A stretch of 37,031 nt of DNA from contig QQSJ01000002.1 in the NCBI GenBank assembly GCA_003602635.1, positions 1 to 37,031 of the forward strand, written 5' to 3'. Positions 7,552-17,527 of the stretch are shown one piece after another; the stretch's first letter is position 1, and each line of letters starts with the position of its first letter. The notes below the pieces were generated by a model. That model saw nothing but the letters and a program-made list of their open reading frames with translations. It ran no database searches and was not told where the DNA came from. A program made the position numbers and the translations under genes. Source of the DNA: Candidatus Poseidoniales archaeon. Lineage in GTDB: Archaea; Thermoplasmatota; Poseidoniia; Poseidoniales; Poseidoniaceae.

Positions 7552-10500
7552 TCAGGCGTTCAAGAATTCGGACCTCGATGTCCCGCATTTGGGGCATGCA
7601 TCAGGCAAGGTGCAACCCGGCGTTCCAGGGAGATGGAAACGAGCACCACAGGTCGGACAACCAAGCATTGGACCGGTGATGGTGCCTCGGCATGCCCAGC
7701 AAGGCGCCGTGGGCACAGAGGCTGGATTGGCCGCGGGAGGCCCCACAACGGCAGCGGCGGGGGCGGCTGCAACCGGCGCTGGAGCCAGCGAAGGCAGAGC
7801 CTGCAGGGGCACCTTTGGGAGAGGCGGCAGGTCCTCCGTAGCGGACCCCGCACGACGCAAGACCAGCACACCTGCCACGATCAGCACGAGGACAAGCCCG
7901 CCAACCGCGGCGCTTAGCGCGCCTGAACCTTGGCCTTCGTCGGACACCGAACGGGGCGCGACCAGCGTGAGGGAGGTCTCCCCGTCCAAACGGACGTTGT
8001 TGATCTCAAGGGTCAGCGGGGCTTCGCCGCCGGCGGTGCTGGTGTATGTCACGCGAAGCACGCGGGACGCCCCGGGGTCCAAACTGACGGTCGAGGCCCC
8101 GTCGATGGTCACCTCCCAGCCCTTGGCCACGTCAAACTCAACCCGTTCATCGAACGCCATGTTGCCGCTGTTGACCAGCGTCCAGGTGATGGTGCCGTCG
8201 TCCTCTGCCGTGGCGGGCGTGCTGCCGTCAAGGCTGACCTGAATCCGTCGGTCCTCAGCGACCAACATCGTCACGTCATCGCGGCGCTCGAATCCGTCTC
8301 CGGTCAGGACGACGGTGAACGAAGGTTCGGTGTTGGCGGCGAGGGAAGGGGGCAAGACCACGTCACAACCGACCACCTCGAAATCACCGACCGCGACCGC
8401 ATCTGGGGATTCGCATGAGCCGAACAACCCAGGGTCGAGGTCAAGTTGCACGGAAGGCGACCAAGGGGCTTCGCCGCTGTTCCCTACCAACCATTCGAAG
8501 CGGAGGGTCTCCCCCGTCGGATGGCTGCCCGAGCCAAACGGTGTGGTGTACGACGTGCCGTCCTCGAGCACAAGGCGGCTGAAGTCAAGCGAGGGAGCGG
8601 GCAATTGCCGCACGTCCAGCGGAGCCGTCCACGTGAAGCGCCCTTCAGCATCGCTGAGGCGCACCTCGAGGGTTCCCGAACGTCCTGCGCCGTCGCCGAC
8701 CAGCGTGTAGACCACGTCCTTCGTGTCCGTCCAGCCCAAGGAAATCGGGTCAAGCGGGGACGAGATGCTCCACCCTGAGGGCAACTGGAAACTCGGCGTG
8801 AGATCCAAGTCGACGTTGCCTCTGTTTTCCAAACTGAGGTAGAGGCCCACGGACGCATCGGGTCGCAACGCAGGGAGGCTCGATTCAAGCGAGATGCCAA
8901 CGTCACGCACCGCCAGAACCTCCATCGGGATTTCCAAGGACGTGGACACGGCCGGATCGGTCTGGGAAATGGCCACCACGGTCACGGTTCGTTCAGCGCC
9001 GGCCACGGTCTTCACAGAAGGCGGTACGACGGTGATGTTGACCGCGCGTGCTGCGCCCTGATTCATCAAACCGGTCGATCCAGAAGAGGCCCCTGGTTCA
9101 GAGCCAAGGTTGTCGAATCCAGCCGCCCATCCGGTTGGAGATTCCAGAAACAGGTCGTAGCCGATTGGGCCGTTCCCGTCGTTGGTCAATGAGAATTGGA
9201 AGGTGGTGGGGTCCAGCGGGTGAACGGGCACGACGCTGTAATCCAGAGAGAACCGTGCCTCGGGCAGTGGGGGCACTTCGAGCGTGAGGTTGTACGGGTA
9301 GGCGACCCCGTTGTCAACGTCCAAGCCCGTCAACGGAATCCGGTACGTGCCCGGGGCTGGTCGGGCCTGGTGAACCACGGTCACCGTCACGAAATCTTCC
9401 CCGCTTCCTTCGAGGGTGAAATTGGCCAACGTGAGCCCCACGTACCAACCTGGAGCGGTGCCGTCGCTGATGCGCTCAGCCTCGCCCGCAGACAAGGACG
9501 CGTTGGTTCCAATCAGGGCGGTGTTGGTGAGCGTGATGTTCCACGACGACGTGGTCTGCGTCGAATCCGCCACCCGGAGTGCTTGTTCGGCGGCGGAGAC
9601 TTTGACGCCAGGAGCGCTGACGTTGACCACGGTGATCAAGTCGTTGTTGTCTTCGAGCACCTCGTCCATGACGTCGTCGGGGTCCACCCGCACGATGACT
9701 TCGGAGGAGCCGGCCGCCGAGGGCGTCCAACTCCACGGCAAGGAACGGATGGAACCTGGGAACAGGTCAAGCGTCGTCCGGTCCAATTCTGTACCGTCCA
9801 CCAACAAGGCGACGTCAACGGCCTCGGCCTTGACGTTCCCCATGTTCATGACCTCGGTGGTGATGGCGACGGGGTCGCCAACCTGTGGAATGCTGACGTC
9901 CATGGCGAAGCTGCTGGGGACCATGAGCGGGTCCGGACGAAGGTCATTGACGCCTTGTCCGGAGACGGCGATGGAGTAGGGTTGAGAGCGGCTTCCCGCG
10001 TGATTTGCATCCTTGACTTTGACTTCCCAGATGCCTTGTTGAGCCGAATCGATGAGCACGACCTCGACGTTGTTGAGGGTGTCACGTGAACCGGCTTGGA
10101 TGCTTCGGCCGTTGCTGAACACGTTCCCGAGGTAGGTGATGCCGTCGGGCGAAGTGACCTCAAGGTCGAGGTCGTTGACCAGTTGGGTGCTGGAGAAACG
10201 AGAACCGCGCTCATCCGACCATGCAACGACGACCTTGAACGGGCTGCTTGAGGCGCTGACGTTGAACACGTAGGACTTGCTTTGCCCCGTTGAAGAGAGG
10301 AGTGAGCGGTCGTCGACCCAGATGCCGCGCCCCGCGGACGGTGCCAGCGTGTCGCGCAAGTTCACGCGACCCCAGCCCTCGTCGTCGTTGGGGATGTTTC
10401 TCGTGCCCATGTCCTCCGCACCAAGGATCAGCAGCGCCTTGATCAGCGCGCCTTGTGGTTCTGGGCGAAGGGCGATTTCCACGAGGTATTCCCGAATCAG

Positions 10501-12099
10501 GGCCGCCGCACCTGCAGCGTTGGGCGTGGCCATCGAGGTTCCTGTGTATTCGAGGTAGTACTGGTTGGACCATGTCGCACTCCCGGTGTCGCCCGCTTCC
10601 TGAGCCCTGCATGAGCGAACATAGCCACCAGGTGCTACCACATCGGGCTTGATGCGTCCATCGTCGGTCGGTCCCCGGGAGGAACCCGACATCATGGTGT
10701 CCGGCGCCCCGCTGTACCGGTTCTGGTGGTTGCCGACCGTCAGGGTGTTCTTGGCGGTGGACGGTGCGCCAACCGTGCCCGTTCCCGGCCCGTCGTTGCC
10801 GGCTGCGAAGAGGACGAGCAGGCCTTCTTGGTTCGCGTGGGTGCGGTCGTAGGCGGCCGTCCGATCGTCGATGTCCTCAGCGGACGACGTGTACTTCCCT
10901 TGGTCGCTGGCCTGTGAAGAGCCCCAAGAGTTCGTGTGGATACGCGCCCCTTGGGAGTAGGCTTGGTTGAGGATGTAATTCAGGCTCGGCGAGAGGAATT
11001 GGCCGTTGTTGTCGTTCTCCATGGCTTGGAAAATCAGTTCAGCCTGCGGAGCAACCCCCGCATAGCCGCCTCGGCTTCCGTCGCCAAGGACCGTGCACGC
11101 AACGTGAGTCCCGTGTCCTGAATGCATGTCGGCGGTCGAGCCGTCGCCCACCACGTCGGCGTTTGAGAGCACGCGGGTTCCGAAATCACCGTGGTCGGCG
11201 TCAAGTCCGGAATCGGCCACGGCGACGATGACGCCTGAACCGTTCAGGGAGGTCGTGAACCCGTTGGCGACGTTGCTGACTTCCATGTGTTGACGAGCGT
11301 TGTCGTTTGCAATGGCGAAGGTCGGTTCTGGACCGACCCACATCACGGAGGGTTGGAGCAGCAGCCCCAGCACGTCTTCCGTCGCAAGATCGCCTCTCCA
11401 ACGGCCGTCATCAACGGCTTCATGGCCATCGAGGACCGTGGAAGCCACGTCATGGAGGTCTTGCTGAATCACATGCTGACCGTACTGGAGATCAACCGTC
11501 GAGATGGGCCCGTCGAGGTCACGCCAGCCTTCCAGTCGAACCTCCGTCCCCTGAAGCGCACGTTCTCCACCCGTCAGCAAAAGGACATCGAGCAGCGCAT
11601 CGTCGAGGAACATGCCCACTGGAACGTGGTGAACGCTTCGAACGGCGGCCATGCCTTCGAGGCCTTCGAACGCCGCGGGCGGTGCCTGCAGAATGAGCCC
11701 AGACGGCGCGACAAACTCCCGAACGGTCACCCCCTGAACGCCAGCGAGGTCCTTCCGTGCCGAGGTCAATGGCACCTCAAGGTCCACGATGACCAGCCGG
11801 AGATCCGCACGAGGCGTCAGCATCGTTTCGGACAGCGGTCGGTCGAGCAGCAACCCCTCGTCGCTGAAGCGCCCAAGCCGGCTGTCGGCGAACGGCGACC
11901 GGTCGTCAAGCGAGGAATCCAGCGCGTACGTGCCCGCCAAGGTGTGGTAGGTGTCCGGTTGGAGTTCGAAAAACGTCGGTGCCCAGCGCTCGGCGTCGAC
12001 GACCGAAGCCTCCTCGCCTGGCGCAAGCCATCCAGACCACGTGGAAAGGAGAAGCAGGAGCACCAACGCCAGCGGCCTAAGGGCACGGCCGTTGGTCAT
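7552..12099 (-). CDS. Secreted subtilisin-like (S8) serine protease, membrane anchored, with zinc-ribbon tail
   Basis: This 1515-aa protein is a surface protease that would cleave external proteins. I chose the ATG at 12099 because a signal peptide follows directly (RALRPLALVLLLLLSTWSGW) and a TATA box lies 27 nt upstream. The catalytic triad is complete: Asp near 296 (VAVADSGLDADHGDF), His near 329 (HSGHGTHVA) and Ser near 522 (YTGTSMATPNAAGAAAL), with the oxyanion Asn near 435 (FAAGNDGPG). The beta-sandwich after it (SSPFKVVVAWSDE, LVNDLDLEVTSPDG, GIWEVKVKDANHAG) resembles that of KP-43-type subtilases. Several CARDB-like domains fill residues 680-1380. A transmembrane helix lies near 1398-1418. 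The final 97 residues are a proline/alanine linker and a cysteine-rich module (CWAC, CPTC, CPKC). Confidence 0.93.
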   Translation of the reverse strand: MTNGRALRPLALVLLLLLSTWSGWLAPGEEASVVDAERWAPTFFELQPDTYHTLAGTYALDSSLDDRSPFADSRLGRFSDEGLLLDRPLSETMLTPRADLRLVIVDLEVPLTSARKDLAGVQGVTVREFVAPSGLILQAPPAAFEGLEGMAAVRSVHHVPVGMFLDDALLDVLLLTGGERALQGTEVRLEGWRDLDGPISTVDLQYGQHVIQQDLHDVASTVLDGHEAVDDGRWRGDLATEDVLGLLLQPSVMWVGPEPTFAIANDNARQHMEVSNVANGFTTSLNGSGVIVAVADSGLDADHGDFGTRVLSNADVVGDGSTADMHSGHGTHVACTVLGDGSRGGYAGVAPQAELIFQAMENDNNGQFLSPSLNYILNQAYSQGARIHTNSWGSSQASDQGKYTSSAEDIDDRTAAYDRTHANQEGLLVLFAAGNDGPGTGTVGAPSTAKNTLTVGNHQNRYSGAPDTMMSGSSRGPTDDGRIKPDVVAPGGYVRSCRAQEAGDTGSATWSNQYYLEYTGTSMATPNAAGAAALIREYLVEIALRPEPQGALIKALLILGAEDMGTRNIPNDDEGWGRVNLRDTLAPSAGRGIWVDDRSLLSSTGQSKSYVFNVSASSSPFKVVVAWSDERGSRFSSTQLVNDLDLEVTSPDGITYLGNVFSNGRSIQAGSRDTLNNVEVVLIDSAQQGIWEVKVKDANHAGSRSQPYSIAVSGQGVNDLRPDPLMVPSSFAMDVSIPQVGDPVAITTEVMNMGNVKAEAVDVALLVDGTELDRTTLDLFPGSIRSLPWSWTPSAAGSSEVIVRVDPDDVMDEVLEDNNDLITVVNVSAPGVKVSAAEQALRVADSTQTTSSWNITLTNTALIGTNASLSAGEAERISDGTAPGWYVGLTLANFTLEGSGEDFVTVTVVHQARPAPGTYRIPLTGLDVDNGVAYPYNLTLEVPPLPEARFSLDYSVVPVHPLDPTTFQFSLTNDGNGPIGYDLFLESPTGWAAGFDNLGSEPGASSGSTGLMNQGAARAVNITVVPPSVKTVAGAERTVTVVAISQTDPAVSTSLEIPMEVLAVRDVGISLESSLPALRPDASVGLYLSLENRGNVDLDLTPSFQLPSGWSISSPLDPISLGWTDTKDVVYTLVGDGAGRSGTLEVRLSDAEGRFTWTAPLDVRQLPAPSLDFSRLVLEDGTSYTTPFGSGSHPTGETLRFEWLVGNSGEAPWSPSVQLDLDPGLFGSCESPDAVAVGDFEVVGCDVVLPPSLAANTEPSFTVVLTGDGFERRDDVTMLVAEDRRIQVSLDGSTPATAEDDGTITWTLVNSGNMAFDERVEFDVAKGWEVTIDGASTVSLDPGASRVLRVTYTSTAGGEAPLTLEINNVRLDGETSLTLVAPRSVSDEGQGSGALSAAVGGLVLVLIVAGVLVLRRAGSATEDLPPLPKVPLQALPSLAPAPVAAAPAAAVVGPPAANPASVPTAPCWACRGTITGPMLGCPTCGARFHLPGTPGCTLPDACPKCGTSRSEFLNA

Positions 12100-12120
12100 G
12101 GTGCAAAGGCCTCGCGAGAC

Positions 12121-12130
12121 CGCTATATCG
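12121..12130 (-). promoter_or_regulatory. TATA box for the subtilisin-like protease gene
   Basis: The minus strand reads CGATATAGCG here, centred about 27 nt before the ATG at 12099. That spacing fits a transcript starting at or next to the start codon, and no ribosome site is present, so the gene is probably leaderless. This supports choosing the internal ATG over the longer frame to 12147. Confidence 0.5.
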
Positions 12131-12156
12131 CTTGGGGTATCCTGCACGTTCCCGCA

Positions 12157-12774
12157 TCAGAAGGGCCACGCGCGCCGGTCCGTGCGGTCAGCAAACTCCT
12201 CTGAGGCCCACGTCCCCACATCGTGGCGCCACGTTTCTTGATGACTTTGTCCGGCATAATCGGTCCACGAAACGGAGGTTTGAACCGTGTAATTCGCCCA
12301 AACGGTGTGCCCGACGATCTTCATTTCAAGGTCATCTCCGGCCACCGAACTGTGGGCTGAAAGGACGTCGAGGAACACCGACATGCGGCCAAGTTCCTCG
12401 CCCATCTCATCCTCAAAGGAGACCACCACTTCGAGGTCTGTGACGGCCCTGCTCCCGGTGTTGTGGATTTCTGACATCATGATGTGACCGCCGTTTTGCA
12501 TGTAGACCGTGTCCAAGGTCAGCCCATCCCTGGGCAGCATCCAGTACCACCCGCTCATCAACAACCCAAGAAGCACAATGAGGGAAAGGCCAGCGAGGGC
12601 GACTTTGCCGGGCTCCACTTCTCGGCGCAACTGCTTGAGCCGATCCGCCGCGTCCTGAGCGGCGCGGAGCACGTCCTCTTCGTCCGTGGATCCATCGCCG
12701 TCCACACGGTCACGGAGGCGTTGCAGAATGCCCTCCTTGGAAGGTTCCGGGTTGAACGGGGCGTCATCACGCAT
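12157..12774 (-). CDS. Single-pass membrane protein of unknown family
   Basis: I do not recognise the family. From the ATG at 12774 the product is 205 aa: an acidic, charged cytoplasmic N-terminal part of about 60 residues (ILQRLRDRVDG, VLRAAQDAADRLKQLRREVE, likely helical), one membrane helix near 62-84 (VALAGLSLIVLLGLLMSGWYW), and an external domain of about 115 residues with an immunoglobulin-like beta pattern (MSEIHNTGSRAVTDLEVVVSF). A GTG at 12789 is an alternative start but would overlap the upstream gene, which stops 2 nt before the chosen ATG. Tight spacing suggests cotranscription with the 1563-aa gene. It could be an accessory or anchor for the large surface proteins around it; that is inference. 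Confidence 0.8.
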   Translation of the reverse strand: MRDDAPFNPEPSKEGILQRLRDRVDGDGSTDEEDVLRAAQDAADRLKQLRREVEPGKVALAGLSLIVLLGLLMSGWYWMLPRDGLTLDTVYMQNGGHIMMSEIHNTGSRAVTDLEVVVSFEDEMGEELGRMSVFLDVLSAHSSVAGDDLEMKIVGHTVWANYTVQTSVSWTDYAGQSHQETWRHDVGTWASEEFADRTDRRAWPF

Positions 12775-12776
12775 CG

Positions 12777-15700
12777 TCACACCACCCACGCCAGTCCGCT
12801 GGCCACGGCCGAACTGATCGGCTCCACCACCAAGATGTGCCGCGTTTCCACCGCACCACCGGTCAGGGACCCAATCAGGGACAAGTCGCTCGCCATCCCG
12901 TTGACGCCGACGGTGGACGCGGTCGGCAGGATGCCGGTGAATTGGGTGTCCAGCAGCACGCCCCGGCCGTCGATGCTCAGGTCCGACATGAACGGAACGC
13001 CTTCCAAACGCGGTTCTCGGTCTGCTGGGGTCAGCTCGGCGTTGGCCGTGGCGATGACACGCCCTGTGGTGATTCCGTCGAGGATGATGATGGGGTACAC
13101 GCCGCCAACCCGGTGCATGTGGATGGTGGCTCCTTTGAGGTTCTCGCCGACGACTTCCATCGACGAAAGCGTGAGGCCGGGGCTGGAAGGAACGTCTGAG
13201 GCGCGCAGGTAGAGTTGACGCACGCCCGAACCGCTGGAGGCGATTTCAACGCCAAACCGATCCGTGGTTTTGAGCTGGAACCGAGACGGGAGGTCCTCGG
13301 CGATCATCGTCACGTCGCCTTTGCTGTCGATCGCCCTTCCGTAGGCCTGCACGAAGAGATCCATGTCCTCCCCCGTGGAAGAGTAGTCCATGGTAAACAG
13401 GCCTTGGAAGGAGGTCTCCTCACGGATGTCGTACACCTCTGAGGGTTCGGCTGCAAGGTGCAGCTCGCCAGGCAAATCACGCATGAACACCGTCGCAGGC
13501 CACCACCGACCGTCGACGAAGCGATGTTGTTGGATCATCAATGCCTCTGCAGAGCGCCCGTCCACTTGGAACTCCTCCGGCACGGTCACGTCAAGACGCA
13601 ACACGTCGCCGATGGTGGCCGAAACGTCGGTGCTTCGCGGCACGTCAAGGATCAACGCTTCTGAGCGGGTCAGGGTCGTGTGGTCGATGAAGACGGCATG
13701 GGCCGAGGCAAGGCGCACGCCCACGTCGTAGCGCATGTCGAGGGTCAACCGTGGAACGGTCAGGTTACGCTCTTGGAAGAACACGGCGTCCATCACGACG
13801 TCGTGCGGATTTTGCGTATCGAACCCGGTCAAACGGAGGTCCACGTCTTGGCCTGAAATCCCCTTCACAAGGATGGTCATGTCCTCGTAGTCCGGTTGCC
13901 ATTGGGTAAACGCGAGATCGAATTGGTAGGTGGGAACGCCGTCAATCAAGCGGAAGTCGTAGTCCAAATCGATGGACCCTGCGGGGAGCGAAGGCAACCA
14001 TGTTCGAATGTGCCAAGCGCGCCGCTCGGTCAAATCGATGCCTTGTTCGCTCCAATTTTCGAGGTCGTAGGATTCCTTTTCATCCTCGCTCAACCGCCCG
14101 TCGGCGAGCACCTGCATCACGTCTCGAGCGCCAACCACACCGGCCGATTCAAGGACAAGAGCGCCTTGTTCAAATTCGTCTTCGTTGAGACGAGCGTCCT
14201 CCCAGATGGTCTCTAGGGTGATCCTGCCCGAAAGGGTGAGGCGGTCCAGCGTGCTCAGGTTGAGGTCCACGTCCACCCGCTCATCGGCCTCCATGGACAA
14301 ACCATGCACCCATTCTGGTGCGGGTGGCGTCGTTCCTTTTCGCAAATCCACGGTGAGGTTGAACGCTTCGCCCGTCTCCAAATCCATGCCGATGGCCAGG
14401 TCGCTTTCCTCGCTGATGGACCCACCGAGGTCTTTGGTCAGCGCATGGACGAAATCGTTCGCCACGCGCCCAAAGGCAACCAAGTCACCGAGGAAGAAGG
14501 ACAGCCCTTCGACGCCCTCTTGGTCACCGAAATCTGGCAGCTCGAGCCCTTCAGAATCGGCCCCTCCGGGAACGGCCATGACGATCTCCGCTGGCAGGGG
14601 TTCAATGACGGCACGTCCGTTCAAGCCAAGCAACGGGTCGTCGTAGGTCGTGCCATCTTCGAAGAGAAGGCGCAGCGGTTCAGAAGACGTACGCTGCAGT
14701 TCAACACGGCTGTTGCCTTCGGGGCCAAGCGCACCTTCTTCCAGAGGCGAGAGGCGCCGCATGCGGAGCACGTCAGAAATGCGTACGGAGAGGCTTGTTT
14801 CGTCACCGTCGACGGAGAAACGAACGTGATCTCCGTCCATGGTCAGGGGTACCGTTCCGTTGCTGGATTGGATTTCGACCGCTTGAAGTGGCGTGCTGGC
14901 CACGTAACCGACCTCTGAACCCAAGACCAATTCGAACTCAGCAGGGAGGCCAACAAGACGCAACGCGTTGCGCTGGTCACCGTCTTGACCTCCGTACGTG
15001 ATGGTACCAATCGGAGAGCTTGCTTCGTAAATCAGCCGCTCAGGCTGTTGAACCAAACGCAGTTCGTCGGGCCGGTTGGAGATCATCGCCGCCTGTTTTT
15101 GGGCGACGCTCATGTTCGGCCCGTCGTGGGAAACGTGCCCAACGATCAACGGCTCAGTGCTGGAACCTACCAACGCAAGCACGCGTTCGCTCGTCAGGGG
15201 ATCGAAGGACTGCGTCACCCCGGAAATGCCGCTGACACGAGCGCTCATCGCAACAGGAACCAGCGGGTCAACCGGCCCGGAGCGGCCCTGCACCACGGCG
15301 ATGGCGGCATCGCTCGAGAGCAAGAGGTGATCCTCGTCAGGAATCCAAGGCTGATCGCTGGACGACAACGCGAAACCGAGCGTGCCCACCTCTGCAGGAA
15401 CCCGCGCCTCACCGGTCGCCCATGCGGCCTTGACTTGCGTGTAGCAGGACACTTCGACGGTACCTCCGGCGCTGCCTGCGGTGCCGACCACCGCGCCGGG
15501 GATGCTGTTGACGATGGTGCCCAGGTCAAGGATGATTTCAACCAAGCCGAGCAAAGCGTTGTCCAGAATCTGTGAGATGGCGTTGAGGTCGGTGTTGTCA
15601 GGCCGTATGCGATCCACGCCGCTGGTGCCAAGTTCGAAACTGCCTGAAACCACGATGACTGGGGGCAAGTCCTCGACCACGAGTGTCATCGACGAGCGGT

Positions 15701-17468
15701 CAGGTGCGAAACCACCACGCTGGAAACTGGACCCAAATTCCAACATCGGAATGGAGGCCACCGCGGCCACGACGATGAGCGTGTTTGGTGGCGTTGCGGG
15801 GTTGATGGGCAAGGTCGGGTCGTTGACGTTGGTCGTGGCGTCGCCTGAGAAATTCTTGATGCCGATGAACAGCGACAAACGGTTCGGCATGTCGCCAGGC
15901 AGGTTGATGCTGCCTGGTGCTTCGCCAATCATGGTGAACAACGCGTTGATTTCCTCTTGAGGAAGGGTGCCGGACGGCAAGCCTCGAATCCAAATTCGTG
16001 CATCGGAAATGTTGCCAAAGTCGGCTTCGCCTTCGGGCATCTTCGAGCGGTCCTCGAAGTAATGTACGTACACGTCGGAATCGCGGTCGCTGAAGACCTC
16101 GACGGTGTCGAAACTGTTGTCTCCAAAGTTGTCGTTCCGAAGGGTCAGATCAATTTCTGAAGGCAGCCTCCGCCCTGTATCTGCGGGATGGAATCCCGTA
16201 TCGATGTACGCCAACTCCAACACATCAGGAACGGTGCCGTCGTTGGGCGGGACGTCGAAGTGAACGAAGCCGATGCCCACGCCGAAGGCGCACCGGTCGG
16301 CATGGCTGTCCACGCGAGGCTGATTTTCTGGATCGAACCAATCCTCGTCGGCACACTCGGTCTGTAGGCTGCCTCCAGGTGCATCCGGATTTTGGATGGT
16401 GATGGCGTAGGGTGCTGAGATGGACGTCAAGGAAAGGGTGTCCGCTCCCACGCCGCCACCAAGCAGGTCAAGCAACAGTTGAGTCACGTCGGTCACGGTG
16501 TCCGCGATTTCGAACGTGATGCGGTCCAAACCAACGCCCACCCTAAACTCGTGAGGAGGTTGCGTAAAACGCGTGTCGATGACGATGGAATAGGACTCCG
16601 AGTCTTGGACCGTGAAATCAAACGCGAACCCTTTCAGAAGGCTGACCTCAAGGAAGGCCATGTCGTCCCACAGAGGATCGTTTGCATCGATTTGATGCAC
16701 GCGCCATTGGAAAATCGGCCGTATCCAAAGGGTCTCTGGAATCAAGCCGGGCAGCGGACCGACGCCCCCGCTGGTGGTGATGTCCCACCCTTGGCCACGT
16801 TGGAGCAACCCCTGCACGGTGAGTTCCACAATGACGTCTTCAGCACCGTCGCCGTCGATGTCGATGTAGTTGTCAAACAGGTTGAGGTCGCCCCCGACTT
16901 GGATGTCACCGGTGAACGTGCCTGAGGTCCAACTTTCGTAGGAGGGGCCGTCGTTCTTGCTGCTGAAATTCAGGTAGATGGCGTAGGTGTTGATGCCGAT
17001 GGCGAGAGGATCGGTCAGCTCCCAATTTTCGACGGAAAACAAGGTCTGGAACAAGTTGTCAGGCAAGCCCGCTCCGCTGTGATTTTCAGCATCAAGAAGG
17101 AACTCGTATGCACGTGGATGGTCGGGCTCAAAGGGGGACGAATCCCGAACTTCTAAGCCGTCGAGGAAGCGCTCTGCTTCGACGATGGCGTCGCCTTCAC
17201 CAACGTCCCGTGCTGCAGCATCCACCGATGAGAGGGTGGTCGATGCGATGCTTTCAGCGATGAGGTCTGAGCTGCTGAGTGAGCGGTCTTTCAAAAGTTC
17301 GTCCAACGCGTCAAGAATGCCGAAATCATCCGAAGCGATCTCTGCGGTTGTCACCGGTTGGGCGATCGGGACAAGAAACAGCAGAAGAAGCACCACGGCG
17401 GGAGCCCGCCGTTGCACTTGGCTCGGCCTGACTCCGGGATGGAGCAGCCTCGCGGCGTCCTGCTGCAT
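12777..17468 (-). CDS. Giant secreted protein of unknown family (1563 aa)
   Basis: I do not recognise the family. The product begins with a basic segment and a signal peptide (PAVVLLLLFLVPIAQPVTTA). After an acidic helical region to about residue 120, the rest is long, beta-rich and acidic, with no obvious membrane anchor at the C-terminus. A calcium-loop-like DIDGDGAED lies near residue 205. A short phrase recurs through the protein: a hydrophobic strand, then D/G-L-P, then another strand (MTLVVEDLPPVIVVSG, LRLVGLPAEFELVLG, TVFMRDLPGELHLAA, VTMIAEDLPSRFQLKT), which suggests a repeated beta module. It starts 59 nt after the PKD protein gene. A structural or polymer-binding role at the surface is possible but unproven. 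Confidence 0.82.
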   Translation of the reverse strand: MQQDAARLLHPGVRPSQVQRRAPAVVLLLLFLVPIAQPVTTAEIASDDFGILDALDELLKDRSLSSSDLIAESIASTTLSSVDAAARDVGEGDAIVEAERFLDGLEVRDSSPFEPDHPRAYEFLLDAENHSGAGLPDNLFQTLFSVENWELTDPLAIGINTYAIYLNFSSKNDGPSYESWTSGTFTGDIQVGGDLNLFDNYIDIDGDGAEDVIVELTVQGLLQRGQGWDITTSGGVGPLPGLIPETLWIRPIFQWRVHQIDANDPLWDDMAFLEVSLLKGFAFDFTVQDSESYSIVIDTRFTQPPHEFRVGVGLDRITFEIADTVTDVTQLLLDLLGGGVGADTLSLTSISAPYAITIQNPDAPGGSLQTECADEDWFDPENQPRVDSHADRCAFGVGIGFVHFDVPPNDGTVPDVLELAYIDTGFHPADTGRRLPSEIDLTLRNDNFGDNSFDTVEVFSDRDSDVYVHYFEDRSKMPEGEADFGNISDARIWIRGLPSGTLPQEEINALFTMIGEAPGSINLPGDMPNRLSLFIGIKNFSGDATTNVNDPTLPINPATPPNTLIVVAAVASIPMLEFGSSFQRGGFAPDRSSMTLVVEDLPPVIVVSGSFELGTSGVDRIRPDNTDLNAISQILDNALLGLVEIILDLGTIVNSIPGAVVGTAGSAGGTVEVSCYTQVKAAWATGEARVPAEVGTLGFALSSSDQPWIPDEDHLLLSSDAAIAVVQGRSGPVDPLVPVAMSARVSGISGVTQSFDPLTSERVLALVGSSTEPLIVGHVSHDGPNMSVAQKQAAMISNRPDELRLVQQPERLIYEASSPIGTITYGGQDGDQRNALRLVGLPAEFELVLGSEVGYVASTPLQAVEIQSSNGTVPLTMDGDHVRFSVDGDETSLSVRISDVLRMRRLSPLEEGALGPEGNSRVELQRTSSEPLRLLFEDGTTYDDPLLGLNGRAVIEPLPAEIVMAVPGGADSEGLELPDFGDQEGVEGLSFFLGDLVAFGRVANDFVHALTKDLGGSISEESDLAIGMDLETGEAFNLTVDLRKGTTPPAPEWVHGLSMEADERVDVDLNLSTLDRLTLSGRITLETIWEDARLNEDEFEQGALVLESAGVVGARDVMQVLADGRLSEDEKESYDLENWSEQGIDLTERRAWHIRTWLPSLPAGSIDLDYDFRLIDGVPTYQFDLAFTQWQPDYEDMTILVKGISGQDVDLRLTGFDTQNPHDVVMDAVFFQERNLTVPRLTLDMRYDVGVRLASAHAVFIDHTTLTRSEALILDVPRSTDVSATIGDVLRLDVTVPEEFQVDGRSAEALMIQQHRFVDGRWWPATVFMRDLPGELHLAAEPSEVYDIREETSFQGLFTMDYSSTGEDMDLFVQAYGRAIDSKGDVTMIAEDLPSRFQLKTTDRFGVEIASSGSGVRQLYLRASDVPSSPGLTLSSMEVVGENLKGATIHMHRVGGVYPIIILDGITTGRVIATANAELTPADREPRLEGVPFMSDLSIDGRGVLLDTQFTGILPTASTVGVNGMASDLSLIGSLTGGAVETRHILVVEPISSAVASGLAWVV

Positions 17469-17527
17469 GGCTTCAGGCCGGCTTCGCCCGTTGTGAACCC
17501 TTCCCTGTCATGCATCGTCAAGCCCGA

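Noticed and set aside
11287-12204. A 305-aa plus-strand open frame over the protease N-terminus
   Set aside because: Antisense to the subtilisin-like gene, with arginine/histidine-rich noise and no recognisable domain.
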